In this document: piece by piece, positions 21,460-32,044 of the stretch | How positions within the stretch are numbered: position 1 is the stretch's first letter | Layout of the letters: each line of letters starts with the position of its first letter | Assembly (NCBI RefSeq): GCF_003589595.1 | Contig: NW_020653397.1 | Coordinates: 2,019,061-2,083,060 of the forward strand | DNA: 64,000 nucleotides | Source: Hyposmocoma kahamanoa | Taxonomy: Eukaryota; Arthropoda; Insecta; Lepidoptera; Cosmopterigidae | Direction: 5' to 3' | Made by a program: the position numbers and the translations under genes | Notes under the pieces: generated by a model | Seen by the model: the letters and a program-made list of their open reading frames with translations, nothing else | Told to the model about the DNA's origin: nothing | Database searches by the model: none

Positions 21460-21712
21460 GAGCTCCATGTAAAACAGTTCGTCCAGGGAAATACTGCTAC
21501 TGTACCTATTTCTGCGGCCAAGCAGTAATGTAAGCAGTACTGCGTTACGGTTTTGTAGGGTGCTAGTGAAATTACAGGCACATAGGACTTGGGAACTTAT
21601 GTCTCAAGGTTGCAGGCGCAGTGGCAATGCTTAGATCTTTGCGATTTATAGCTCTGTGCTGCAATGCAATGTTATGGACAGGCATGTCGCTTATTTAGTA
21701 TATTAAAAAAAA
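21460..21712 (+). repeat. Repeat B, copy 9
   Basis: Plus copy from GAGCTCC to the terminal TATTAAAAAAAAATC. The ACCAGGCGCACGACTT block near the 3' end is deleted. Confidence 0.75.
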
Positions 21713-21785
21713 ATCTATAAAAAGCTTGAACAAAGATGAACTATGTGATGCATGATTACACTGTACTATTTCATTTACAAGAACT

Positions 21786-22012
21786 TTTTTTTTTTTTTTT
21801 TTTATAATAACGCACACACTCAACATAGCCCCGCACTAGGGAAACCCTGTGTCGCGGGTGCCATGGACACACACATAGACAACCACAAATTACACCCAAA
21901 CTCACGAGAGAAATAAATGTAGGCCATACAAATATTTCTCCCGGCCCGGGAATCGAACCCGGGGACCTCTGCGTGGCAGTCCGGTATGGTAACCGTTCGG
22001 CCACGGAGGCAG
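21786..22012 (-). mobile_element. tRNA-derived SINE A, best full-length copy
   Basis: Minus-strand order: tRNA-like head GCCTCCGTGGCCGAACGGTT (A box), GGCAGTCCG-complement region, B box GGGTTCGATTCCC, body with GAGAAATATTTGTATGGCC and GTCCATGGCACCCGCGACA, GCGGGGCTATGTTGAGTG, GTGCGTTATTATAAAA and a poly(A) of about 20. The SINE depends on LINE machinery; it has no ORF of its own. The long uninterrupted poly(A) suggests this is a fairly recent copy. Confidence 0.9.
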
Positions 22013-22305
22013 TTAAACTGACAGTTAAACAGGAGAACTGTCGTCACAAAAACGAAAACTCCTCTAGAGTACGCCAAAAGAGAAAACTATAACATCGCGA
22101 TTTACAAAAATGCTCAACACCGTCTAGCGGTACAACTAATATCTTAAGAACATTCCATATGTAAACAGTCCGTATAGAAAGACTTGATGGAAAGTTATCA
22201 CGAAATTCTTTTTTTTTTTAATTGTATGTCGATTGTCACACGGAAATTCGTATACAATCTCAAATTTGCTATGTCTACCTACTAAGACAGTGCAACGTAG
22301 ACCAC

Positions 22306-22798
22306 CTCGAGTATATAACCAGAAATGGAGACGATATAAGGGCCCCACATTCCTAGTAACTCATCAGTGATACCAACTCTCGTTTGCACTGAAATACAGA
22401 CAGCACCAACAATTGACCCGTGTGCTCTTCTCCGTGTATTCCAAAAATATTTTGTATTTATTGTAACAAAGATAATATCTCTAACAATGTCGTGCTGTTC
22501 CATTCGGTGGTGTAGGGAAAAACAGCAAACATCTAATTACAAAACAAACGGAATCAAATTTCACCGGTAATTAAATATTAAATAAGTAATTTTGCAATTT
22601 TTGGTCCATTACAGCAAAGCTCAAGTGAACTGGTCTATTTGAAGTGAAACAATTGACGACACCCATTGACGAGACCATCAATTGTTTCAAATTCGGGCTG
22701 GCCAATCGGAGCAAAGTTGTCACGGTAATGGTATGGCAGAATAGTTTTCAAACAAATTAAATGCCATTTCGTCTCTATTTCTGGTTATATACTCGATG
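22306..22798 (+). mobile_element. 494-bp MITE (family M3), copy 1
   Basis: TIRs of about 31 bp: left CTCGAGTATATAACCAGAAA.., right the inverse ..TTTCTGGTTATATACTCGATG, both continuing into GAGACGA. Flanks TAGACCAC at 22298-22305 and 22799-22806 form an exact 8-bp TSD if the left terminus has lost one A. The interior matches 58114-58608 in reverse. No transposase frame. hAT- or P-like by TSD length. Confidence 0.85.
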
Positions 22799-22806
22799 TA
22801 GACCAC

Positions 22807-23640
22807 ATACTTGGTTTGTATTAAAATTCATGTATTTAGTAGCGCGATGGTAGGTAGATTTCTGCAGAGACACGTAACTAAATACTAGTATAAGTAAAGC
22901 AGAAACAGGTTCTAGGATTACGGTACCACTTGAAATGTTTCGTGCTACGATAAAACACCCAAACAATTGATGGCTTTATAATTGACACGTCATTCTCTTT
23001 TTACACACAAGCACCTATCCAGAGCACTCATGCCCTATTGTTACACGTCTTAGTCAAATAATGCCCCATGGAATTAATATAATAATTTTCGATATTTCAA
23101 AATGGTGATTGATTATCGTGACTTGCAATAATCAATTCCTTTTCTTCAAAGCCGAAAAGTTTAAAAAAGTGAAATGGTATTCTATTTTGTTTCTCAATAA
23201 GGTTCTTTTTTTGAATCTGACGTTTCGATTTTTTTTGTGTCGTACTAGAGAGTGGTGTTTTAGAGCCATTATTCTTTTTTGTTTTTGACGGACAAGTGTC
23301 ATCGACGTGTAGAGGCTGAGGCATGTCCACTCGGATGGATGTCTCAATAGAATGCGGGAAGCTCGATAAATGACAAATGATTGGAAGTTCCAGTTTTGAC
23401 TGGCTCGTCTATTTCCTCCACCACGTGTGTTAATTTAAATATAGCTATTAATTTCGGTGCTTTTAGTATTGGCCATTGATGCCCATTGGAGGGAGAAAGG
23501 TCTTAATACCGCGGAATCAAAAGTTGACTTTATTGAACAAACAGCAGCTACTGTTTATATACAGAATTTGAAAAAAAAGCTTTTTTTACTTCTGTAATCT
23601 GTTTTGTTTTAACACAAAAGATCGAACACAGAGAAAAATT
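22807..23640. other. Spacer
   Basis: No repeat partner seen. Minus ORFs at 23097-23347 are lysine-rich readings of A/T-rich DNA. Confidence 0.35.
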
Positions 23641-23706
23641 CATTCGAACCAGGGTCCTTGGCATGCCAGGTCGATGCTCTCCTAACTAAGCTACGGAACG
23701 AGCTAG
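23641..23706 (-). mobile_element. tRNA-like relic
   Basis: Minus strand: CCGTAGCTTAGTTAGGAGAG (A box) and CCTGGTTCGAATG (B box). The candidate anticodon loop CTGGCAT (GGC, Ala) sits on a stem with two mismatches and the acceptor stem does not pair, so a functional gene is unlikely. Confidence 0.4.
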
Positions 23707-24258
23707 CAGATCCAACGAATTTTTGTATGTGCTCGTTGCAGATCTTTGTCTATGATTTTTTTTAAAGACTTTTTGCCGTAGCGCCATCTGTGACAAATCT
23801 ATGAAAGTTTTTCTTCTCTTAGCCAGGAATTTCGAAGTTTTTTTTTGTGTCAATAATTACAACGAACTAATGGAGTAATTTCACATAAAAATAATTGAAT
23901 GTCATGTTCATAAAACCGCGTGATAGTCAAATAAACTTCATATTATCTGTATTGGTTGCAGAAAAAAAAGTTTCATTTGCTAATTACATGGAACTTCCAA
24001 TATTTTAGTTTGACACAACTTATTTATGTATTTTGTATAACTTTAACAATTCAACGTGTCAATAAGGACTGAGCCAATTGTCGTGCGAACGGAGGCTTTG
24101 GAATTTCAACCACGGAGATTCGGGCTGCGACCGTCTCCAGGTATAAACCAGCAGCTGTCGGGAATTCGTTCCAGAGATACTGGACATATAATTCTCATTA
24201 ATTCTATTAATGACTGCACGTTGTAGAGTGATTTCAGATTCTTTTTTTTATCGTATCG

Positions 24259-24462
24259 AGATGCTGTGCCACTCAGAGTTTTGAATCGCAAAGATCTGAA
24301 AGATACTGCCACTGCACCCGTCGCCCTGAGACAAAAGTTGACAAGTCTTACGTGTCTGTAACTTCACCAGCACCCTTACCCTTCAAAATCGGATGTTATA
24401 TTGAAATAAGTAAGATGGCAGTACTTCACTAGACGAACTCTTTCACAAGGAGCTTTACTTCA
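24259..24462 (-). repeat. Repeat B, copy 10
   Basis: Minus copy with the 5' end (AGTAAAGCTCC); the TACTGCTTGGCGGC block is replaced by ATTGAAATAA. Confidence 0.7.
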
Positions 24463-24900
24463 ACTACTTCCTTATTGTATCGCTCCACATCTACAATAAG
24501 GACGTAAGCTTTTGTTTAATAAAAACAAATCACATTGGTTTTGACATAGTTGCTTCAAAAACCACCTTTAAACGTCAAAGTGACATTCAAAAACAAGTCC
24601 TAAGTTAAAACACTTCACTGTTGAAATTCCATTACTCATGCCAACTCAAAACAACAGCTAACTCCAACCGCTTGTACTAACAACAGTTGTAACACTGCGT
24701 TATCGTCGATCGGCGCACGCGTCGCCTTATGATCTATGAGCATGCCTGTACGCAGACAAGAGATTTGTTTTAGACACATATGCGTTAGCGTATATATGTT
24801 GTAATCTCTTTATACCGTTTGTTAAGACGTGAAGGCCAAAAGTGTTGTACGTTTCAAAAGACCCAGTCAAATTAATTTAAAAATCTTTAAAACAAATTTG
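24463..24900. other. Spacer with CpG patch
   Basis: 24690-24740 (GTTATCGTCGATCGGCGCAC) is CpG-rich; nothing else recognised. Confidence 0.3.
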
Positions 24901-24904
24901 AATT

Positions 24905-25145
24905 AGGCGTTGGCTGGGGTTCCACCTCTATGTTCCAAGGAATTCCAATATATATTCCCAGGATTCGCACGAAGCGTTACGCTTCCACATTTATAAGGTG
25001 GTTACGGAGTGGAATTTCCTGCCTGAACGCTATAACTTGGACCTTTTCAAGGCGAGAGTGAACAGACATTACCTATTTAAGTGTCCATGCTCCATCGTCG
25101 ACCTCATTGTCGCTTTCCATCAGGTCGAGGTCAATTTAGGTGGAA
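24905..25145 (+). mobile_element. LINE beta C-terminal fragment
   Basis: Frame includes RFHIYKVVTEWNFLPERYNL then DLFKARVNRHYLFKC. In intact relatives this is the W-N-(S)LP..LFK-RVNRH-L segment that ends many CR1/Jockey-like ORF2 proteins. Preceding GGGGTTCCACC block corresponds to LGFHPYVV in the copy at 38008. ATG-less, with upstream frame disruption. Confidence 0.75.
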
Positions 25146-25555
25146 ATATTCTTTTATAATAAAAGAAAATAAAATCCGAAAAAGCAGTTGTTCCGTGGAG
25201 AATTAAGAAGTTATGTATACGTTTAAGATAAAATACAAATTACCATTCTCATTACATTGTGTCAGCAATATCATTCTTTTTTTTTAAATAATATTTTGCG
25301 GGGAGTATTTTTAAAAGTATTTTTTAGGGACCATTGCACTTGTATTATAATATAAATTCAAAATTTATTTGCGTTATGTAAAGAGTACTTTCGTGAAACT
25401 AAAACTTAAAGTATACAAACAAACTTTGACTTCGACTACGTAAAAACGGCCAGCTAAATAAGTTAAATCAAAATATAGAAAACGTGTATTTCAGACGTAC
25501 ATAATTAGCCCAGAACACTTAACACTTGGGCTAGTTTTACACATAACTATTTCTT

Positions 25556-25919
25556 AACCGACTTCAAAAAAAGGAAGAGGTTATACGTTCGGCTGAATGT
25601 GTGTTTTCAGATATCTCCGTCAATTGTGCACCGATTTTGAAAATTCTTTTTTGTTAGACAGGGTGTACTCTCGATGTAGTCCCTGATGCTATTCCGGATT
25701 CGTCACATCACAACTTACTAATTATTATCTGGAAATAAAAGTCGACTTTCCACTTGATACAATACGTGTAATCAACAAATAACCGTGACAACCAGAAAAC
25801 AAAATACAAAATATACAAAGGAGTCCGTAATAGTCCCATTGTCACCAAGAAGTCAGAATTTGATGAGGGGATCCCATGGAAATCGACAAAAGCCGATAAG
25901 AAAACTTTTGAAGTCGGTT
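25556..25919 (+). repeat. Repeat L, copy 3
   Basis: Starts AACCGACTTCAAAAAAAGG and ends with the inverse CTTTTGAAGTCGGTT; 364 bp. It includes ATCTCCGTCAATTGTGCACC and no transposase frame. The paired 80-codon ORFs across it are antisense shadows. Confidence 0.7.
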
Positions 25920-26585
25920 TTTCTTTGTGTCCAGTCACTCTGGACCCTGAATGCAAATGACACGCAGGAGGCTGAAATTACTGCCACTAAATCGACGCAT
26001 CAGATTAAACTTAGGCGAATTTCGGTTTTGTAAGCAAAAAAGCTTGCTTAAGTCGCCATTTTTGCTTAATCGAAGTTAGCAGTTGGTTTTATAAATATCA
26101 GCAATAGAGCGAATTCCAATACGAAATTGTTATTCTGGCACCTAAAAATTTTAACAAACGAATGTTCCAAATTCTTTTCCTCAGTTGTAACTATATGATA
26201 AGTAGGCAAGATATAAAACCTTCGAGATACACGGCAGTCTCTCAATCATATAATCAAATAAAGCACAATCTGTCTGCCAATCGCTACCAACAGTACCTAC
26301 CAAGGGATTGATGGATGTGTGTGTCGGATAGCCGGCCAACAGTCGTCGGCACGTGGAGTGACCTAATGCCGAGGTCGTGGGACCATATCTTCCATAGATT
26401 CTATAATACAGCCACGATCAGAGATGGGCAAGTCGGGTTTAAGCCCGGCGCTTTGTTAACGCCGGGTTTAAATCGGATAAAATCTATTAACAACTAAATA
26501 TCTGTTGTCAATCAGTTAATATGTTTATTGCTTTCTGTTCTATTCGATTTGCCTTTCTATTGAATCGATTCGCTTGAAAATCATG
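25920..26585. other. Spacer
   Basis: A GCCCGGCG/CGCCGGG inverted phrase lies at 26440-26466. Nothing else identified. Confidence 0.3.
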
Positions 26586-26814
26586 ATGATAAGCTACACG
26601 CCTGTCCATAACAGTTATAGTGCCACTCAGAGCTTTAAATCGCAAAGATGTAAGGGGCACTACCACTGCTCCCGTCACCCAGAGACATAAGTTGACAAGT
26701 TCCTTACTCTTCAAAACCGGAACACTGTAATGCTGACATTACTGCTTGGCGGCAGAAATAGATAAGGTGGCAATACTGCCCTGGACGAACTCTTTAACAA
26801 GAAGCTCTACTGCT
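26586..26814 (-). repeat. Repeat B, copy 11
   Basis: Minus copy with complete 5' end (AGCAGTAGAGCTTC); the GCCTGTAATTTCACCAGC block is deleted. Confidence 0.75.
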
Positions 26815-27054
26815 AACAATACTCTGTATAATATTAATCGTTAGGTCGTATGTATGTACTTGAACCGATCTTTATAAAAGTCAAATCGTAATGTTACATC
26901 CTTAGTTGTGAGAATCCACAGGATTGTAAAAGGTACGTAGCCTCTATTTCATCTGAAAAATATGATTTAACATCGAAATTTGTAATAAGTATAGAATTAT
27001 TATCAAATTCCTTATTCGCCGCTTCCACCCGTAAAAATCCGATTGGGTTTTACC

Positions 27055-27274
27055 GGTCACCTATCACAAACTCTATTTTTTTTTCCGAAATAAAGTTTGT
27101 TCGAATTTTCATTACACTGAATTATAACGAAACCGTTGTTCTTTAAGGATATGTTGGATGTTTATCGCAAAGACACGATTAGGTTCGGTTACGTTAGGTT
27201 AAGTTAGGTTAAAAAGAAAATTCGACCAAACGTTATTTCTGGAAAATGTCATTTCGGACTCCTGATAAGTAACC
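27055..27274 (+). repeat. Repeat R, left inverted copy
   Basis: GGTCACCTATCACAAACTCT to GAAAATGTCATTTCGG and TGATAAGTAACC. Its own ends are imperfect inverse copies (CC-GAAATAA(A/C)..TTTG..CGAATTTTC). It is matched in inverse orientation by 27892-28536. CCGATTG occurs on both sides (27039 and 27273), a possible TSD. Confidence 0.7.
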
Positions 27275-27354
27275 GATTGTAACCCACTGCCAATCCCTGG
27301 TCACGACAAATGTAAGATGTTTATAAATAATCATCTTTAATGATGACAGGAGGA

Positions 27355-27416
27355 AACCTGTCTGGCAATTTAAATCTCGGCCCCAGAGTGTCTCTGAAAG
27401 ATAAATTAACTTAACA
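27355..27416 (+). mobile_element. Short LINE alpha-like fragment
   Basis: Reads NLNLGPRVSLKDKLT, resembling IYNLDSRVSLRDK of the fragment at 1626. Very short, hence tentative. Confidence 0.35.
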
Positions 27417-27650
27417 GTATGGTTTAAAAAATGTAATTTACGTCAATGAACATGATTATCATATTTTCAAAAAGATTCTGTTTCCGGTTTGACTGTATTG
27501 ATTTCAGTTTAATGGAGCAGCAAATAATGACCGTTCTACATTCTCGGACTAATGTTCAACTACATAATTTCCGTGGCAATTTTTACCATTAAATATTCAA
27601 GTATATTATCATGTAATTATTAAATGCTGTGTGTGTAAAAATAAATAAAA

Positions 27651-27860
27651 ATGATTGCTGTTGAGACGGCGGTTTGGGGTAGTGATGCGAAAAAGTTTGT
27701 AGCGGAAATCGAGGGACGACTAAGAGATGAGTCCCGTGCTGTGTTGTTCTTGGCGCAAAGATTGTCCATTGCCTTACAACGAGGAAATGTGGCAAGCGTG
27801 ATGGGCACCTTTGCACCCGGATCAGTCAGGGGCGGGCTTTTTGATAGGTGTGAGCACTAA
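27651..27860 (+). CDS. Unrecognised 69-codon ORF between two inverted repeats
   Basis: The frame starts MIAVETAVWGSDAKKFVAEI, continues GRLRDESRAVLFLAQRLSIA and LQRGNVASVMGTFAPG, and stops after DRCEH. Composition looks protein-like: amphipathic, with GC-rich codons unlike the surroundings. No signal peptide or membrane segment. I have a vague impression of TE-encoded proteins with an FLxQRLS-A-QRGN-A-V-GT phrase but cannot name a family. It lies between the inverted copies of repeat R, so it could be part of a larger mobile element. A single-exon relic of a longer protein is the simplest reading. Confidence 0.3.
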   Translation: MIAVETAVWGSDAKKFVAEIEGRLRDESRAVLFLAQRLSIALQRGNVASVMGTFAPGSVRGGLFDRCEH

Positions 27861-27891
27861 ACCATAGCTCTGAAACATAAACGATACACAG

Positions 27892-28536
27892 GGTACCTAT
27901 CAGTAGTTAAAAATGACATTTTCCAGAAATAACATTTGCTTAAATTTTCATAACCTCGAAAGTCATTTTGAGAGGAACATGTTTTTATCTTTTAAACCTA
28001 ATTCAACCTAACCTAATCGGACCTAATCGTGTCTTTGCGATAAATATCCAACCTTAGAATAATAACGCATAGAATGATAGTTTCATATCAAACGAACTGT
28101 CACAAGTGAGGCAAAAATCAAATTCATGTAGGCTAGTTTTAGTAGTAAGTTAATTTTCGGTTTTAGTGAATATTTATATAAAAATACAAGTTGAAACGCG
28201 TTACTTCCTTGTGGAACGTGATGTTAGTATCTATTTTGTTTGTCTGACATGTTTTTACACTCATTTACCGCACATTTCGTCATTTTTAGCTAAAATTCTT
28301 GATCTGTTCGCGGTGCAAGTTGACCTTGAGCACCGAAGGCCCGCCCGCTCGTGTAGGCCCTTTGGGCGTGCTTCAATTTGCCTCACTTAGCGTGTGCGGA
28401 CTAGGTTTCTATGTGTTATTATTCTAAGTATCCAACATATCCTGAAAGAACAACGGTTTCGTTGTAATTCGGTTTTCGGTGTAACGAAAATTCGAACAAA
28501 TGTTATTTCGGAAAATTAGAGTTTGTGATAGGTTAC
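27892..28536 (-). repeat. Repeat R, right inverted copy, split by a P-like MITE
   Basis: Reverse complement of the left copy over about 260 bp once the MITE (28053-28428) and its duplicated target are removed. Shared blocks include CGCAAAGACACGATTAGGT, ACGAAACCGTTGTTCTTT and AGAGTTTGTGATAGG. Confidence 0.75.
28053..28428 (-). mobile_element. P-superfamily-like THAP MITE (family M1), copy 1
   Basis: 376 bp with 22-bp TIRs CTTAGAATAATAACGCATAG.. (one mismatch). Exact 8-bp TSD TATCCAAC at 28045-28052 and 28429-28436. On the minus strand a THAP-like start MTKCAVNECKN is readable, then the frame breaks. THAP zinc fingers (C-x(2-4)-C..C-x2-H) are the DNA-binding heads of P-type transposases. No catalytic domain remains. 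Confidence 0.85.
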
Positions 28537-28784
28537 AATGTAAACAAATTGGTTGTACAGTAATCTAATAGTTTTAATAAACGCTTACCTATAATTAACA
28601 AAATTCCGACTAATAGTTTCCATAGTCTAAGAGCTACACAGTGGTATTGACATAATCTCGCAAATCTACACATTTCTCGGTTCTTTGCAATCAAATTGTA
28701 GAATTTAGGTTGATATATACAATTGATTTGAAATATAATGTTCCTTTTTTGTCTTTAAGACTCGATACAGCCTCAACTGGCTTT

Positions 28785-28875
28785 GGTTGATTCTACATAA
28801 CAGTGAAGGTGTTGAACCAATCACTTTGGAAAAAATATAAGCATAGTAAAATTGAGGACACTGTAGCCGTGGTTA
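28785..28875 (+). repeat. Repeat E fragment
   Basis: CTGGCTTTGGTTGATTC, ACATAACAGTGAAGGTGTTG and AAATTGAGGA are shared with 35735-35810. Confidence 0.55.
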
Positions 28876-28937
28876 TAGCGTAGTGAGAGGTACTATTTAA
28901 TATTAAACGAGGAATAATAATAATAATAATAATAATA

Positions 28938-29060
28938 ATGAATTTATTCTCTTTCACAGTTAAAACCTATATCTAGTACATAAAATACAGTGTATACTTC
29001 TTATTGTGGAAGACTGGTGCTCAAACTAGGTAAACCCTGTATTATGAGACACCAGGTCTC
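28938..29060 (-). mobile_element. LINE 3'-tail-like fragment
   Basis: Partner of 730-850; preceded by an (AAT)n run at 28915-28938 that would be its tail in minus orientation. Confidence 0.4.
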
Positions 29061-29235
29061 CCTTTGCGGAACAAGCTTGAAAATCAGGAAACAAAACAAA
29101 AAATCAGTGGTAAAGTTAAAACTATTACATAAATAATTAAGGTTAACCTATAAGCAAGGAACAAACAGCAAAAACACAGCCAGTCTTAAAAATGTGGAGT
29201 GGATATATGTAAAGTTACATGATGTGTGTTGGTGT

Positions 29236-29263
29236 TAGGGTGAGTGTGTGTGTNNNNNNNNNN

Positions 29264-29319
<56 letters not shown>

Positions 29320-29372
29320 TGTGTGTGAGTGTGTGAGTGTGAGTGTGTGTGTGCGTGTGCGTGCGTGTGTGT
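29236..29372. repeat. GT/GA compound microsatellite with 10-N gap
   Basis: Runs of GT, a (GA)n block and more GT-rich sequence. N at 29254-29263 mark unresolved length. The ORF across it is a low-complexity artefact. Confidence 0.95.
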
Positions 29373-29594
29373 CATATCATACCAGACCGCAAAGCAAACC
29401 TTCAGTCATACTTATATAATCAGTCATATATAAGTCATATATAATATAATCATACTTAAATATTTACTGTGAGCGTTCAGGTTGAAGATTTGTCCAGAAC
29501 TCACCCCGTATCCATTTGACAACAACCTTCTTATTTTTATACAGCTCCAAATACGAAATAATACAATAGATAACTGCGTCAGTGGCCGGACTGA

Positions 29595-29735
29595 AGAGAA
29601 ATATTTGTATGGCCTACATTTATTTCTCTCGTGAGTTTGGGTGTAATTTGTGGTTGTCTATGTATGTGTCCATGGCACCCGCGACGCAGGGTTTCCCTAA
29701 TGCAGGGCTGAGTGTGTGCGTTATTATTAAAGATA
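29595..29735 (+). mobile_element. tRNA-derived SINE A, headless copy
   Basis: Begins GAGAAATATTTGTATGGCC and runs to TGTGTGCGTTATTATTAAAG; the tRNA head is missing (5' truncation). Confidence 0.8.
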
Positions 29736-29777
29736 TTTTCAAATTAAATTAATTTGGTTTTTTTATGATACATGGAT

Positions 29778-29845
29778 GGAGGCAGAAATAGATAAGATAG
29801 CATATAGGCAGTATTTCCCTGGACGAACTCTTTCACCAGGATAAG
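29778..29845 (-). repeat. Repeat B fragment, copy 12
   Basis: 5' portion only: GGAGGCAGAAATAGATAAG to CTCTTTCACCAGGA. Confidence 0.6.
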
Positions 29846-29976
29846 TAGAACAAGTAGTAGGACAAGTAGATAGATATCTATCGTATCTAAACCACGTTTC
29901 AGCACTTGTCAGATAAACAATAAACCGTACAACACAGACAAAAGTAAATAAATAATCTCAGTATAGAGTACTAAAA

Positions 29977-30353
29977 AAACCGACCTCAAAAGTACGTGGA
30001 ATTACATATAATTACCAAGTTTTATTGAAATCGGTTACCGGAAAGTGCGCAAACCCGGATTCACCCCCTAGTTCGCCTCTATACGGAACTTGATACAGGA
30101 GATAATAAAAATCGGTTCTCACTACTCAAACGCCTTGCATTGGAGAATAGCAAAATCAACCATTGAAATAATTGCTCCTTATAATCAAATTTAGGCGCTA
30201 TTTATAAAAATGAATCTTCATGCGTGAACAGCCCCCTTCCAGGTGGATGATTTTCTTCAAAATCTTTGGATCTTTCTTCTTATCGCGTAACATACGTACA
30301 AAAAAAAAACATGCAGTCGAATTGAGAACCACCTCCTTTTTTTGAAGTCGGTT
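29977..30353 (+). repeat. Repeat L, copy 4
   Basis: AACCGACCTCAAAAGTACG at the left and CTTTTTTTGAAGTCGG at the right; holds TTATTGAAATCGGTTACCGG and CGCGTAACATACGTAC. 377 bp, larger than the deleted copy at 3971. Confidence 0.7.
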
Positions 30354-30510
30354 AACAAATAGAAACATGAACGTAAATTTAACAAACAATTACGTAAGAA
30401 AATTTTAAAATTCAAAATGCAACGCCCATTTAGCAGATTCCTTAATAAGTAAGGGGATAGTTTCGCATAATAATAATCCGAGCGAAAGCTGCCGCCCCCT
30501 GCCTGGAACC

Positions 30511-30945
30511 ATGTGCTCTGCACTTCAAGTGAACTCAAAAAAACACCTACCCTTGCACATGACGCCTGTTCTAAATCCAAAATTCCCTCCAAAACGATCT
30601 CACGCTGCGATCCGAGAAAAAAAAGTTGCTTCTCTCTACCTCGACCTTTTTCTTTTTTTCCCTCCATTGTCAGACGAGGACCATAGACTCTTTATTAACA
30701 AGATTTTCGAAGATTTTGAATATTCCATTGTCGCTAACACTTTCTATGTTCGAGAATTCAATTTTTTTCCAATACCACGTTTGGACATTTCGCCTGAATT
30801 ATCGCCGGCCAGTTTTGTTAAAAGGTTTAACGCGATGCTCTTTTTTTTTAATAACGTCACTGAATGGGTCGTTTTTGACGTGGGTGAGCGCGTGTATAAT
30901 TGCTATCAGGTAGTTTCGAGCTCGGATTTTGTAATATATGGATAA
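30511..30945 (+). other. Unrecognised 144-codon ORF
   Basis: Longest plus-strand frame of the central region (MCSALQVNSKKHLPLHMTP.. to SSSDFVIYG). Rich in phenylalanine, with A/T-biased codons and no known motif. A 136-codon minus frame overlaps it and runs into repeat L. No splice context or promoter was identified. A chance ORF is as likely as a relic exon. Confidence 0.15.
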
Positions 30946-31545
30946 TTAAAGAACGGCTTAAAGTGGAATTTTGTCAAACTTTATCGGCGTTTTGATTGCG
31001 GTTATGACTGAGGTAACAGTCAACTGCCGTGATGTTCCAAACCCGTGAGGCGGTAGCTTTATGGACCAATATAAAATATTCAACGCGTATCTAGTTTCAT
31101 TTGGAAATAGAGTCGATTTGTCTTGCTAGATTATAAAAACATTGGAACAGGTCGTTAATGTGATAGTATCATAAAAGCGAATGGCATTGATTGGGTTTAT
31201 TCATGCCTGGATTGTTTTTACGATTCTTCTCATGTAATTATGATGTGGTGGGGGCAATGGGCTATGATATTTTATTGTTCGTTCGTCTAATGGGCTTTGA
31301 TTGCGCCCTGCGATTGGTGTCTTGACACTTTCGATTGTAGATACGTCAGCCCTAACAACATAGGCCGTATTTACAATGCATATTTGTTTAAATAAACGTG
31401 CGCAATAATGACATGATTCCATCGAATGATACCGTGATATATGTGTTATGATGGATGACAAAAAATAATACGAAATATTCCGCTCAATCACAATTTGTGT
31501 TTTGGATTGCAAATTCATGTTGAAGAATAAAGTAAACCTGTGAAC
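30946..31545. other. Spacer
   Basis: A 105-codon minus frame (31201-31518) has no recognisable motif. No repeat partner noted. Confidence 0.3.
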
Positions 31546-31549
31546 TTAA

Positions 31550-31995
31550 GAGGGAGCAGAGGAAAAAATCCTAATCTTCGATTTGATTTTACAGGGGTAT
31601 ATCCACATTAAAGTTAAAAATAAAATATTGTATGAGTAACTACACGATATATTCAAGCATAGACACTAATCAGAAACATAAAACAATAAAGTTTCCTCGA
31701 TAGATAAAAATCACGAAATGACCTCTAATTTTCACATTTTTTCGATTCATTCTCGAAATGCTGCAGGTTATTAGGACAAAAATTAGATAATTAATTATAT
31801 TTATGCATGATCAACAACTGTCACTACGGATTTTTTCTAATCCCTTTAGTTTTAGAGTTATTCCGCTGACGAATTTGGTACTTTTAATGCGCAAAATTCA
31901 ACATCTCCTGTCGCATGTCACGCGAACTTCAGGCATATATTTGTTTCACAAATTTAGGCGAAGCCAACGTCAAAACTTTTTTGGCATGCTCCCTC
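31550..31995 (+). mobile_element. TTAA-target MITE (family M4), copy 2
   Basis: 446 bp between TTAA at 31546-31549 and 31996-31999. Ends GAGGGAGCAGAGG and, inverse, GAGGGAGCATGCC: TIRs of at least 9 bp. The interior is highly similar to copy 1 (16329-16766) in inverse orientation, including a CATCTCCTGTCGCATGTCAC block. Confidence 0.85.
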
Positions 31996-32044
31996 TTAAG
32001 TAAAACAAATAAAATATACATAATTTGCCTCTCTGAACGTACTT

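Noticed and set aside
21771..22077. Two overlapping minus ORFs of 77 and 85 codons
   Set aside because: Both are translations of the full-length SINE A.
22282..22570. ORFs on both strands
   Set aside because: Inside the M3 MITE; the second copy does not preserve the frames.
23641..23706. Candidate tRNA-Ala (GGC)
   Set aside because: Anticodon stem has two mismatches and no acceptor stem closes; kept only as a tRNA-like relic.
27180..27216. GTTAGGTTAAGTTAGGTT resembles the insect telomere repeat TTAGG
   Set aside because: Only a few irregular units, and both inverted copies of repeat R contain the same region; it is part of that repeat.
29219..29419. 66-codon ORF with alternating V/C/V residues
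   Set aside because: Direct translation of the GT/GA microsatellite and an N gap.
30257..30667. 136-codon minus ORF
   Set aside because: Half of it is the right end of repeat L and the rest is antisense to another ORF.
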